A stretch of 64,000 nucleotides of DNA, from assembly GCF_006717045.1 (NCBI RefSeq), contig NZ_VFPH01000003.1:186001-250000 (forward strand). The letters run 5' to 3'. A program made the translations under genes and the position numbers. Of the stretch, positions 25,898-34,379 are shown piece by piece. The notes under the pieces were generated by a model that worked only from the letters and a program-made list of their open reading frames with translations, made no database searches and was not told the origin of the DNA. Positions within the stretch are counted from its first letter, which is position 1; each line of letters opens with the position of its first letter. This stretch comes from Pseudonocardia cypriaca. GTDB lineage: Bacteria; Actinomycetota; Actinomycetes; Mycobacteriales; Pseudonocardiaceae.

Positions 25898-28048
25898 ATG
25901 ACGCTCACCGAGGCACGGCAGCGGATGAACCCGCGCTCGGTGCTGATCTGGTCCGTCGTCGCGATCATCGGCGCCGTGGCGTGGGGCGTGCTGGCCATAT
26001 CCCGCGGGGAGAACGTCTCCGCGATCTGGCTGGTCGCGGCCGCGCTCGGCTCGTACGCGATCGCCTACCGCTTCTACGCGCGGTTCATCGTCCGCCGTGT
26101 GCTGAAGGCCGACGACAGCCGCGCCACACCGGGCGAGCGCCTGGACAACGGCACCGACTTCCAACCGATGGACCGCCGGGTGCTCTTCGGTCACCACTTC
26201 GCGGCGATCGCGGGCGCAGGCCCGCTCGTCGGCCCGGTGCTGGCCGCGCAGATGGGGTACCTGCCCGGCACGATCTGGATCATCGTCGGCGTCATCTTCG
26301 CCGGCGCCGTGCAGGACATGGTCGTGCTGTTCTTCTCGATGCGCCGCGACGGCCGCAGCCTGGGCCAGATGGCGCGCGACGAGATCGGCGTGGTCGGCGG
26401 CGTCGCCGCCCTCATCGCCGTGTTCGCCATCATGATCATCCTGCTGGCGGTGCTCGCGCTCGTCGTCGTGAACGCCCTCTCGCACTCGCCGTGGGGCACG
26501 TTCTCCATCGCGATGACGATCCCCATCGCGCTGTTCATGGGCTTCTACATGCGCAACATCCGGCCCGGCCGCGTCGTGGAGACGAGCGTCATCGGCGTTG
26601 CGCTGCTGCTGCTCGCGATCGTCGCGGGCGGCTGGGTGCAGAACTCGAGCTGGGCCGACGCCTTCACGCTCGACCCGCGCACTCTGGTGATCTGCCTGGT
26701 CATCTACGGCTTCGCGGCCTCCGTGCTGCCGGTGTGGATGCTGCTCGCCCCGCGCGACTACCTCTCGACCTTCATGAAGATCGGCACGATCGTGCTGCTC
26801 GCGATCGGCGTGATCTTCACGGCGCCGACGCTGCAGACCGCGGCGTTCACGGACTTCGCCTTCACCGGCACCGGGCCGGTGTTCGCCGGGTCGCTGTTCC
26901 CGTTCGTGTTCATCACGATCGCGTGCGGTGCGCTCTCCGGCTTCCACTCGCTCGTCTCGTCGGGCACCACGCCGAAGCTGATCCAGAAGGAGTCGCAGGT
27001 CCGGCTCATCGGCTACGGCGCGATGCTCATGGAGTCCTTCGTCGCGATCATGGCCCTGATCGCGGCCTGCATCCTGGACCCCGGGCTCTACTTCGCGATG
27101 AACGCGCCCGCCGGAGTGCTGGGCACCACGGTCGAGTCCGCGTCGGAGGCCGTCAACAGGCTCGGCTTCACGATCACGCCGGAGGCGCTCGCAGGCGCCG
27201 CCGCCGCGGTGCAGGAGAGCACCCTCGTCGCCCGTACCGGCGGTGCGCCCACCCTCGCCGTCGGCATGTCGGAGATCTTCTCCGGCGCCTTCGGCGGCGA
27301 CGCCCTCAAGGCGTTCTGGTACCACTTCGCGATCATGTTCGAGGCGCTGTTCATCCTCACCACGGTGGACGCGGGCACCCGCGTCGGGCGCTACATGCTG
27401 CAGGACACCCTCGGCAACGTCTACAAGCCGTTCTCGAACGTGAACTGGAAGCCGGGCCTGTGGATCACCAGCGCGGTCGTCGTGCTGGCGTGGGGCTACT
27501 TCCTCTACGCGGGCGTCACCGACCCGCTGGGCGGCATCAACCAGCTCTTCCCGCTGTTCGGCATCGCCAACCAGCTGCTGGCAGCCGTCGCGCTCACGGT
27601 CGCCACGACGATCCTGATCAAGACGGGCCGCGCGAAGTACGCATGGGTCACGCTCGTGCCGCTCGCGTGGGACGCCGCGGTCACGCTCACGGCGAGCTGG
27701 CAGAAGGTGTTCTCGCCCGTTCCGTCGCTCGGCTTCTTCGCCCAGCGCGACCGCTACGCGGCGGCGCTGGAGCAGGGGCAGGTGCTGGCACCCGCGAAGG
27801 ACATCGGCCAGATGAACACCGTCGTGCTGAACTCCACGGTCGACGGCGTCCTGTCCGTGCTGTTCGCGGTGCTGATCATCATCGTGATCGTGAACGCGAT
27901 GTTCGTCTGGTACCGGGCGCTCACCTCGTCCGAGACGCTGCCGAGCACGGAGGTGCCCGCGGTGCCGTCGCACATCGTGGCACCGTCCGGGTTCATCCCC
28001 ACCGCTGAGGAGAAGCGGGCGCTCGCCACGGCCGGGGACCGGGGATGA
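25898..28048 (+). CDS. cstA: Carbon starvation protein CstA-family transporter, 716 aa
   Basis: A large transporter of the CstA/BtsT family; characterised members import pyruvate or peptides. Family hallmarks are FGHHFAAIAGAGPLVGPVLA, the charged VQDMVVLFFSMRRDGRSLG, CGALSGFHSLVSSGTTPK and the LTTVDAGTRVGRYMLQD segment. About sixteen to eighteen hydrophobic segments are visible. Length matches the family. ATG at 25898 follows GGGAGG; the frame is open upstream only as antisense to the symporter. It is coupled (ATGA) to a small YbdD-like gene. Confidence 0.95.
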   Translation: MTLTEARQRMNPRSVLIWSVVAIIGAVAWGVLAISRGENVSAIWLVAAALGSYAIAYRFYARFIVRRVLKADDSRATPGERLDNGTDFQPMDRRVLFGHHFAAIAGAGPLVGPVLAAQMGYLPGTIWIIVGVIFAGAVQDMVVLFFSMRRDGRSLGQMARDEIGVVGGVAALIAVFAIMIILLAVLALVVVNALSHSPWGTFSIAMTIPIALFMGFYMRNIRPGRVVETSVIGVALLLLAIVAGGWVQNSSWADAFTLDPRTLVICLVIYGFAASVLPVWMLLAPRDYLSTFMKIGTIVLLAIGVIFTAPTLQTAAFTDFAFTGTGPVFAGSLFPFVFITIACGALSGFHSLVSSGTTPKLIQKESQVRLIGYGAMLMESFVAIMALIAACILDPGLYFAMNAPAGVLGTTVESASEAVNRLGFTITPEALAGAAAAVQESTLVARTGGAPTLAVGMSEIFSGAFGGDALKAFWYHFAIMFEALFILTTVDAGTRVGRYMLQDTLGNVYKPFSNVNWKPGLWITSAVVVLAWGYFLYAGVTDPLGGINQLFPLFGIANQLLAAVALTVATTILIKTGRAKYAWVTLVPLAWDAAVTLTASWQKVFSPVPSLGFFAQRDRYAAALEQGQVLAPAKDIGQMNTVVLNSTVDGVLSVLFAVLIIIVIVNAMFVWYRALTSSETLPSTEVPAVPSHIVAPSGFIPTAEEKRALATAGDRG

Positions 28049-28236
28049 CCACCCTCGCGAGGGCGTGGCAGGGCGTGCGCTGGTACCTCGCCGAGCTCAC
28101 CGGCGAGACCCAGTACGACCGCTACCTCGAGCGGCACGAGCAGGAGCACCCGGGCACGCCGCCGCTGTCCAGGCGGGAGTTCGAGCGCCGCCGGATCGAC
28201 GGGCAGGACCCGAAGCCCGGCAGCCGCTGCTGCTGA
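28045..28236 (+). CDS. YbdD/YjiX family small protein, 63 aa
   Basis: A short soluble protein (RAWQGVRWYLAELTGETQYD, YLERHEQEHPG, SRREFERRRIDGQ) of the family always found after cstA-type genes. It overlaps cstA by 4 bases. It ends in Cys-Cys. It probably modulates or assembles the transporter, as suggested for its enterobacterial relatives. Confidence 0.93.
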   Translation: MTTLARAWQGVRWYLAELTGETQYDRYLERHEQEHPGTPPLSRREFERRRIDGQDPKPGSRCC

Positions 28237-28239
28237 GCC

Positions 28240-28283
28240 TCGTGAGCGGTAACGCGGGCCATGGCCCGCGTTACCGCTCACGA
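28240..28283. repeat. 44-base perfect palindrome between convergent cstA operon and pntB
   Basis: A perfect palindrome with no loop, centred on CCATGG (28259-28264). Its arms start TCGTGAGCGGTAACGCGGGC and mirror exactly. It fills most of the 54 bases between the two stop codons. A bidirectional terminator is plausible, but the arms are far longer than needed and lack a T tract. Confidence 0.8.
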
Positions 28284-28290
28284 CTTCCGG

Positions 28291-29673
28291 TCAGAGGGCC
28301 TTCAGCTCCTCGGTCACCTCGCTGACGCTCTTCTTCGCGTCACCGAAGAGCATCGAGGTGTTGTCGGCGTAGAACAGCGGGTTGTCGATGCCCGCGAAGC
28401 CGCTGCTCATCGAGCGCTTGAGCACGATCACCGAGTGGCTCTCGTCGACGTTGAGGATCGGCATCCCGTAGATGGGTGAGCTGGCGTCCTTGCGTGCCGC
28501 CGGGTTGGTGACGTCGTTCGCCCCGATCACCAGCGTGACGTCGGTGCGGGTGAACTCGCCGTTGATCTCGTCCATCTCCTTGAGCGCGTCGTAGGAGACG
28601 TCGGCCTCGGCGAGCAGCACGTTCATGTGCCCCGGCATCCGGCCCGCCACGGGATGGATGGCGTACTTGACCTCGATGCCCTTGGCCTCGAGGAGGTCGG
28701 CCATCTCCTTCACGGCGTGCTGCGCCTGTGCGACCGCCATCCCGTAGCCGGGCACGACGATCACCTGCGACGCGTACGCCATCTGGATCGCCGCGTCGGC
28801 CGCGGACGTGGACTTCACGGTGCGCTCCACACCGTCGTCGGCCCCGGGCAGCGTGGTGGTGCCACCGAACCCGCCCGCGACGATCGCCGGGATCGACCGG
28901 TTCATCGCCTTGGCCATCAGGTTGGTCAGGATCGAGCCGGACGCCCCGACGATCATGCCGGCGACGATCATCGCGGTGTTGTCCAGCGCGAGGCCCGCGG
29001 CCGCGGCCGATAGCCCGGTGAGGGCGTTGAGCAGCGAGATCACCACCGGCATGTCGGCGCCGCCGATCGGCAGCACCACCAGCACACCGAGCACGGCGGC
29101 CAGCACCAGCAGGGCGACGATCCAGATCTGCGGTGCCCCGCCCACACCGGCCACGACGGCGCAGACGACCGCGCCGAGCAGCAGGAGGCCGTTGACGAAC
29201 TGCTGCGCCTTGCCCAGCCCGATGGGCCGCCCCGGGAGGATCTCCTGCAGCTTGCCGAAGGCGATCAGGGAGCCCCAGAAGGAGATCGACCCGACGATCG
29301 CCGCGAACATCGACGCCACGATCACGTGGCCGGGCTCGGCGAGGAAGCCGTCCGTGGTGCGGAACTCCGACCACGCGATGAGCGCCACCGCCCCGCCGCC
29401 GACGCCGTTGAACAGCGCCACCATCTGCGGCATCGCCGTCATCTTGACCTGCCGGGCGGACGGCACGCCGAGCGCCGTGCCGACGACGAGGCCGATGACG
29501 ATCAGCAGCCAGTTGTGCTGGACCTGCAGGAGCGTGGCCACCACGGCGAGTGCCATGCCGGCGGCGGCGATCCAGTTGCCGCGCACCGCGGTCTTCGGAC
29601 CGGTGAGGCCCATCAGGCCGTAGATGAAGAGCGAGAACGCGATGATGTAGAGGATCGCGACGAGAGCGTCCAT
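28291..29673 (-). CDS. pntB: NAD(P) transhydrogenase subunit beta, 460 aa
   Basis: The beta subunit of the proton-translocating transhydrogenase that reduces NADP+ with NADH at the expense of the proton gradient. The first 270 residues hold about nine membrane spans of domain II. Domain III, the NADP site, begins near residue 300 with VIVVPGYGMAVAQAQHAV and includes VKYAIHPVAGRMPGHMNVLL and TLVIGANDVTNPAAR. Length is normal. The ATG overlaps the stop of the preceding small subunit gene. Confidence 0.97.
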   Translation of the reverse strand: MDALVAILYIIAFSLFIYGLMGLTGPKTAVRGNWIAAAGMALAVVATLLQVQHNWLLIVIGLVVGTALGVPSARQVKMTAMPQMVALFNGVGGGAVALIAWSEFRTTDGFLAEPGHVIVASMFAAIVGSISFWGSLIAFGKLQEILPGRPIGLGKAQQFVNGLLLLGAVVCAVVAGVGGAPQIWIVALLVLAAVLGVLVVLPIGGADMPVVISLLNALTGLSAAAAGLALDNTAMIVAGMIVGASGSILTNLMAKAMNRSIPAIVAGGFGGTTTLPGADDGVERTVKSTSAADAAIQMAYASQVIVVPGYGMAVAQAQHAVKEMADLLEAKGIEVKYAIHPVAGRMPGHMNVLLAEADVSYDALKEMDEINGEFTRTDVTLVIGANDVTNPAARKDASSPIYGMPILNVDESHSVIVLKRSMSSGFAGIDNPLFYADNTSMLFGDAKKSVSEVTEELKAL

Positions 29674-30011
29674 CAGGAGTCGCCCTTCCCGTTCGACGCG
29701 ATCTTCTCCGCGGCCGGGGCCTGCGGCTTGGCCTTGAACATGCCGAGCATCCGGTCGGTCACGAGGAAGCCACCGATCACGTTGATCATGCCGAACGCGA
29801 TGGCGACGACCAGGAGGATCGCGTCGACCACCGACGGGTTCTCCAGGTGCCCGAGCACGATCAGGCCGCCGAGCAGCACGATGCCGTGGATCGCGTTGGT
29901 GCCCGACATCAGCGGCGTGTGCAGCGTGTTGGGCACCTTCGAGATCACCGCGAAGCCGACGAAACCGGCGAGCACGAGGATCGCGAGGTTGGCGAGCAAC
30001 CCGGTCTCCAT
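29673..30011 (-). CDS. pntAb: NAD(P) transhydrogenase subunit alpha part 2, 112 aa
   Basis: Supplies the membrane helices that end the alpha subunit in fused forms. Three to four spans are visible (LLANLAILVLAGFVGFAVISK, GTNAIHGIVLLGGLIVLG, AILLVVAIAFGMINVIGGF). The VPNTLHTPLMSGTNAIHG motif is conserved. A Lys/Ala-rich tail ends the protein. The start shares one base with the previous stop and the end overlaps pntB. Confidence 0.96.
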   Translation of the reverse strand: METGLLANLAILVLAGFVGFAVISKVPNTLHTPLMSGTNAIHGIVLLGGLIVLGHLENPSVVDAILLVVAIAFGMINVIGGFLVTDRMLGMFKAKPQAPAAEKIASNGKGDS

Positions 30012-31120
30012 CAGTCGTTCCTCCCTCGGGTGACGCAGGACTTCGCGAGCACCTCGTCTTCCCAGTTCGGCGCGACGGCGCCGGCGTCGACCAGCATCAG
30101 TTCGAGCAGCGCCGAGACGTTGCGGGCGTACAGCTCCGACGCGTGCTCGGGCATCGTGGCCGGCAGGTTCAGCGGGGACGCGATCGTCACGTCGTGCTTG
30201 ACGACCACCTTCCCCGGCTCGGTGAGCTCGCAGTTGCCGCCGCTCTCCCCCGCCAGGTCCACGACCACGCTGCCGGGGCGCATGCCCTTCACGGCCGCGG
30301 CGGTGACCAGCGTGGGCGCCGTGCGACCGGGCACGTTCGCCGTGGTGATGACGACGTCGAAGCCGGTGATCGCCTCCTCGAGGCGCTTCTGCTGCTCGGC
30401 CCGCTCCTCGGCCGTGAGCTCGCGGGCGTAGCCGCCCTCCCCCGCGGCCTCGATCCCGAGGTCGAGCCACTGCGCCCCGAGGGAACGCACCTGGTCGGCC
30501 ACCTCAGGACGCACGTCGTAGCCGGTGGTGCGGGCGCCCAGCCGCTTCGCGGTGGCCAGGGCCTGCAGCCCCGCCACGCCGACGCCGAGCACGAGCGCGG
30601 TGGCCGGCTTCACCGTGCCGGCTGCCGTGGTGAGCATCGGGAAGAAGCGGGTGCTGTGCTCCGCGGCGAGCAGCACGGCCTTGTAGCCGGCGACGTTCGC
30701 CTGCGACGACAGCGCGTCCATCGACTGGGCCCGGGAGATGCGCGGGATCGCCTCCATCGCGAACGCCTGCACGTCCGCCTTGGCCAGGCTCTCGACCGTC
30801 TCCGGCGAGGTCAGCGGCGCGAGGAACCCGATCAACGTGCTGCCCTCGCGCAGCTTCCCGATCTCCTCGGCCGTCGGTGGGTTGACCTTCGCCACGACGT
30901 CACACGGCCACGGATCACCGATGGTGGCGCCCGCCTGCGTGAACAGCTCGTCGGGGATCAGCGCGCCGAGCCCGGCCCCGGCCTCGACCACGACCTCCAC
31001 ACCCCGCGACCGGAGCTTCTCGATGACCTTGGGCACCAGGGCGACACGGCGCTCCCCGGCGGCAGTCTCGCGCGGCACCCCGACGGTGGTCCGTCGCGGT
31101 ACTGTGGATTCTGTATTCAC
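30011..31120 (-). CDS. pntAa: NAD(P) transhydrogenase subunit alpha part 1, 369 aa
   Basis: The NAD(H)-binding domain I of transhydrogenase, related to alanine dehydrogenase. The N-terminus has VGVPRETAAGERRVALVP; the NAD-binding Rossmann motif VLGVGVAGLQALATAKRLGA is near 177; the mobile loop and RRTAPTLV-like segment (NVPGRTAPTLV) follow. The GTG at 31120 is chosen because a TAGGCT -10 hexamer ends 8 bases before it, pointing to a leaderless message; the frame stays open further upstream. Transhydrogenase is split into three genes here, as in Rhodospirillum and mycobacteria. Confidence 0.95.
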   Translation of the reverse strand: MNTESTVPRRTTVGVPRETAAGERRVALVPKVIEKLRSRGVEVVVEAGAGLGALIPDELFTQAGATIGDPWPCDVVAKVNPPTAEEIGKLREGSTLIGFLAPLTSPETVESLAKADVQAFAMEAIPRISRAQSMDALSSQANVAGYKAVLLAAEHSTRFFPMLTTAAGTVKPATALVLGVGVAGLQALATAKRLGARTTGYDVRPEVADQVRSLGAQWLDLGIEAAGEGGYARELTAEERAEQQKRLEEAITGFDVVITTANVPGRTAPTLVTAAAVKGMRPGSVVVDLAGESGGNCELTEPGKVVVKHDVTIASPLNLPATMPEHASELYARNVSALLELMLVDAGAVAPNWEDEVLAKSCVTRGRND

Positions 31121-31128
31121 AAGACCGG

Positions 31129-31134
31129 AGCCTA
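31129..31134 (-). promoter_or_regulatory. Putative leaderless -10 element of pntAa (TAGGCT)
   Basis: TAGGCT fits TAnnnT and lies 8 bases upstream of the GTG start, so transcription would start at about the first codon. There is no ribosome binding site. Confidence 0.45.
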
Positions 31135-31332
31135 GCCCACGGCACGCCCGATCAGGGGACGAGTGTGACGTGCGCGGCCCGAACGCGCACTTCGCGCCCT
31201 GTGTGTCCTGCTTCGAAGATCGGCTAGCGGCTCTGGGAGCCGACACAGGTGGCGGTTCGCATTGTCCAGGCCACCTCCCACCAGGCCTTCAGTGGCGCCG
31301 CGCATCGTGCGGGGCCGCTTCGCCGGCAGGCG

Positions 31333-31402
31333 ACTTCACACACCCAGTACGGACTTCGCACAAGGCCGGCCCTGTGTGAAGTGGCCACTGGGTGTGTGAA
31401 GT
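31333..31402. repeat. Nested inverted repeat in the map-pntAa gap
   Basis: Outer arms of 16 bp are perfect: ACTTCACACACCCAGT at 31333-31348 and ACTGGGTGTGTGAAGT at 31387-31402. Inside them is a second, imperfect inverted pair at 31353-31365 and 31370-31382 built from the same ACTTCRCACA unit. The element thus has four copies of one 10-base unit, two in each direction. The flanks of the 333-base gap (31121-31453) show no gene that I can support. Confidence 0.75.
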
Positions 31403-31453
31403 GGTGGTGATCGGCCGGGGGGGAGCGCGCGGCGCCGCCAGGAGGCCTGAACG

Positions 31454-32245
31454 TCAGGGGAGGGTCAGGATCCTCGGGCCGTCGTCCGTGATGGCGACGC
31501 TGTGCTCCCAGTGCACCGCCCGGCTGCCGTCGGCCGTGACGACGGTCCAGCCGTCCTCCAGCTCGCGGGTCTCCGGGTCGCCCGCGGTGAGCATGGGCTC
31601 CACCGCGAGGGCCATGCCGGGGACGAGCCGCGGGCCCTGGCCGGGGTCGCCGTAGTTGGGCAGGAACGGGTCCATGTGCATCGAGGTGCCGATGCCGTGC
31701 CCGCCGTACTCGGCGACGATGCCGTACTGCACGCCGTCGCGCTCTCCGGCGGCCTCGGCGGCCACCTGCACGGCGTGCGAGATGTCGGTGAGCCGGCCGC
31801 CGGGGCGCACGGCGGCGATGCCGGCGTGCAGTGCTTCCTCGCACGCGGCCGACAGGGCGAGGTCGGCGGGCGAGACCGCGCCGATCGGGATGGTCACCGC
31901 GGCGTCGCCGTGCCAGCCGTCGAGGATCGCGCCGCAGTCGACGGAGATCAGGTCGCCGTCGGCGAGGATCTGGGTGGCCGCCGGGATGCCGTGCACGATC
32001 TGCTCGTTCACCGATGCGCAGATCGACGCCGGGTAGCCGTGGTAACCGAGGAACGACGGAACGCCACCACCGTCCCTGATGGTCTGCTCGGCGAGGGCGT
32101 CCAGCTCCCCGGTGCTCACCCCGGCCTTCGCCGCCTCGACGACCGCTGCGAGAGTGCGGGCGACGAGAGAACCCGCGGCGCGCATCGCGTCCAGCTCACC
32201 GGGGGTCTTCAGCTCGATGTCCCGGCCCCGCCAGCGCGCGATCAT
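31454..32245 (-). CDS. map: Methionine aminopeptidase type I, 263 aa
   Basis: Removes the initiator Met from nascent proteins. The five metal ligands of the pita-bread fold are present: Asp in SVDCGAILDGWHGDAAVT (two Asp), His in YGGHGIGTSMH, Glu in AVEPML and Glu in HWEHSVAI. The catalytic-site His in YHGYPASICASVNEQIVHGIP is also present. ATG at 32245 has a GGAG at good distance and matches the usual N-terminus; ATG at 32275, overlapping the adk stop, is the alternative and adds 10 residues. It follows adk as in other actinobacteria, but infA does not come next. Confidence 0.95.
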   Translation of the reverse strand: MIARWRGRDIELKTPGELDAMRAAGSLVARTLAAVVEAAKAGVSTGELDALAEQTIRDGGGVPSFLGYHGYPASICASVNEQIVHGIPAATQILADGDLISVDCGAILDGWHGDAAVTIPIGAVSPADLALSAACEEALHAGIAAVRPGGRLTDISHAVQVAAEAAGERDGVQYGIVAEYGGHGIGTSMHMDPFLPNYGDPGQGPRLVPGMALAVEPMLTAGDPETRELEDGWTVVTADGSRAVHWEHSVAITDDGPRILTLP

Positions 32246-32271
32246 GCCGCGGACTCCACCGCGCCCCGAAC

Positions 32272-32826
32272 TCATCGGTTCCGCAGCGCGTCGGACACCC
32301 GGTCGGTGATCTCCTCGACCGCACCGACGGCGTCGACCGTGACGAGCCTGTCGCGGTAGTGCTCCAGCAGCGGGGCGGTCTCGTCCCGGTAGACCTGCTG
32401 GCGGCGACGGATGACGTCCTCGGTGTCGTCGGTGCGGCCCCGGCCGAGCAGCCGACGCACCAGCTCGTCCTCGGGCACCCGGAACTCGACGACCGTGTCG
32501 ATGTCCTCGCCGCGCTCGGCCAGCAGCCGCTCGAGCGAGAACGCCTGGCTCAGGTTGCGCGGGAAGCCGTCGAGGACGAAGCCCTTGGCCGCGTCGTCCT
32601 CGGCGAGGCGCTCCCGCATCATCGCGATGGTGACGCTGTCCGGGACGAGCTCACCGGCGTCGATGTACCGCTTGGCCTCGAGCCCGATCGGCGTCTCGGC
32701 GCCGGGCTGGAGGTTGGCGCGGAACAGGTCGCCGCTCGAGATGTGCGGCACGTCCAGACGTTCCGCGAGACGCACCGCCTGGGTGCCCTTGCCCGCGCCT
32801 GGTGGACCGACCAGAAGAAGACGCAC
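32272..32826 (-). CDS. adk: Adenylate kinase, 184 aa
   Basis: Interconverts ATP + AMP and 2 ADP. P-loop LLLVGPPGAGKGTQAVRLAE opens the protein, followed by HISSGDLFR, DGFPRNLSQA and the short LID RGRTDDTEDVIRRR. The LID lacks the Cys4 zinc insert, so this is the short form. The GTG start at 32826 follows AGGAGG; an ATG 36 bases upstream is in frame but has no support. It sits between secY and map. Confidence 0.96.
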   Translation of the reverse strand: MRLLLVGPPGAGKGTQAVRLAERLDVPHISSGDLFRANLQPGAETPIGLEAKRYIDAGELVPDSVTIAMMRERLAEDDAAKGFVLDGFPRNLSQAFSLERLLAERGEDIDTVVEFRVPEDELVRRLLGRGRTDDTEDVIRRRQQVYRDETAPLLEHYRDRLVTVDAVGAVEEITDRVSDALRNR

Positions 32827-32881
32827 GCGACACCGACCTCCTGAAACTCGACGACGAACCAACCCGACCGACTGCTGGACG

Positions 32882-34189
32882 TTAACGCAAGAAACCGTCG
32901 TACTTGCGCTGCATGAGCTGGCTCTCGATCTGCTTGACGGTGTCGAGGCCCACTCCGACCATGATCAGCACAGCCGTGCCCCCGAAGGGGAAGTTCTGGT
33001 TCTGTCCCGAGCCGGTGATGCCGAGGAAGAAGTTCGGCAGCACGGCGATGATGCCGAGGTACAGCGATCCGGGCAGCGTGATGCGGGAGAGGACGAACTG
33101 CAGGTACTCCGCGGTCGGCCGGCCCGGGCGGATGCCGGGGATGAACCCGCCGAACTTCTTCATCTCGTCGGCCCGTTCCTCGGGGTTGAACGTGATGCCG
33201 ACGTAGAAGTACGTGAAGAAGATGATCAACGCGATGTAGAGCGTGATGTGCACCCAGTTCGACTGGTCGACCAGGTAGGTCTGCACGAACTGCTGGAACC
33301 CGCCGCCGGTGGTGCCGGCCAGCCGGGAGATCAGGTCCGGCAGGTACAGCAGCGACGAACCGAAGATGACCGGGATGACACCGGCCTGGTTGACCTTCAG
33401 CGGCAGGTACGTGGAGGTGCCGCCGTACATGCGGCGCCCGACCATCCGCTTGGCGTACTGCACCGGGATGCGGCGCTGGCCCTGCTCGACGAACACCACG
33501 CTCGCGATGATCGCCAGGCCGAAGAAGCAGACACCGGCGAACACGAGGCCGCCGCTCTGCAGGATGTTGGCGCCCTCGCCGGGGATCCGGGCCGCGATCG
33601 AGGTGAAGATCAGCAGCGACATGCCGTTGCCGATGCCGCGCTCGGTGACCTGCTCGCCCAGCCACATGATGACCGCGGTGCCGGCCGTCATCACGATCAC
33701 GATGACCGTGAGCGTGAAGACGTTGGACTCGGGGATCACGGGGAGGGAGCAGTTGGTGAACAGCTGCCCGCGGTCGGCGAGCGCGACGATGCCGGTGGCC
33801 TGCAGGACGGCGAGCGCGATCGTGAGGTAGCGGGTGTACTGGGTCAGCTTGTTCTGACCCGACTGCCCTTCCTTCTTGAGCTGCTCGAAGCGCGGGATGA
33901 CCACCGTGAGCAGCTGGACGATGATGCTCGCGGTGATGTACGGCATGATGCCGAGCGCGAAGATCGACAGCTGCAGCAGCGCCCCGCCGGAGAACAGGTT
34001 GATCAGCGAGTAGATGCTCGCGTTGTCGCTTTCCTGGACCTGCTCGAGGCATTCCTGGATGTTCGGGTACGACACCCCGGGCGACGGGATCGAGCACCCG
34101 AGGCGGTACACCGCGATGATCCCCAGCGTGAAGAGGATCTTCTTCCGCAGGTCCGGCGTGGTCAGTGCCGACCGAAAAGCCCTGAGCAC
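32882..34189 (-). CDS. secY: Protein translocase subunit SecY, 435 aa
   Basis: The central channel of the Sec translocon. Ten membrane spans are visible. Conserved stretches are LGIMPYITASIIVQLL, GIGNGMSLLIFTSIAARIP, the cytoplasmic GRRMYGGTSTYLPLKVNQAG loop and FVGITFNPEERADEMKKFGG-like region (YFYVGITFNPEERADEMK). The GTG start at 34189 follows AGGAGG. It starts 190 bases after rplO, beyond a strong hairpin. Confidence 0.97.
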   Translation of the reverse strand: MLRAFRSALTTPDLRKKILFTLGIIAVYRLGCSIPSPGVSYPNIQECLEQVQESDNASIYSLINLFSGGALLQLSIFALGIMPYITASIIVQLLTVVIPRFEQLKKEGQSGQNKLTQYTRYLTIALAVLQATGIVALADRGQLFTNCSLPVIPESNVFTLTVIVIVMTAGTAVIMWLGEQVTERGIGNGMSLLIFTSIAARIPGEGANILQSGGLVFAGVCFFGLAIIASVVFVEQGQRRIPVQYAKRMVGRRMYGGTSTYLPLKVNQAGVIPVIFGSSLLYLPDLISRLAGTTGGGFQQFVQTYLVDQSNWVHITLYIALIIFFTYFYVGITFNPEERADEMKKFGGFIPGIRPGRPTAEYLQFVLSRITLPGSLYLGIIAVLPNFFLGITGSGQNQNFPFGGTAVLIMVGVGLDTVKQIESQLMQRKYDGFLR

Positions 34190-34321
34190 TCGGTGATCCT
34201 CCTGTACTGGGTGGCCGCTCCACGGCGGGCCTGTGCGTCGCGAGGGAATGCGACGTGCGCCGGGTTCCCGCTGGACTTCGACGAGCCCGGGCAGGAACGA
34301 CTCTAACAGCGGCCGCTCCAC

Positions 34322-34369
34322 CCGTACGGCACGGACCGGGGCGGATGCGCCCCGGTCCGCACCGTACGG
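34322..34369 (-). terminator. Long hairpin between rplO and secY
   Basis: CCGTACGG, CA, CGGACCGGGGCG, loop GATG, then CGCCCCGGTCCG, CA, CCGTACGG: a 20-bp stem with one 2-base mismatch. It lies just after the rplO stop. It may end the spc ribosomal operon or set a lower level for secY-adk-map. No T tract follows. Confidence 0.7.
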
Positions 34370-34379
34370 ACGTGAACTC

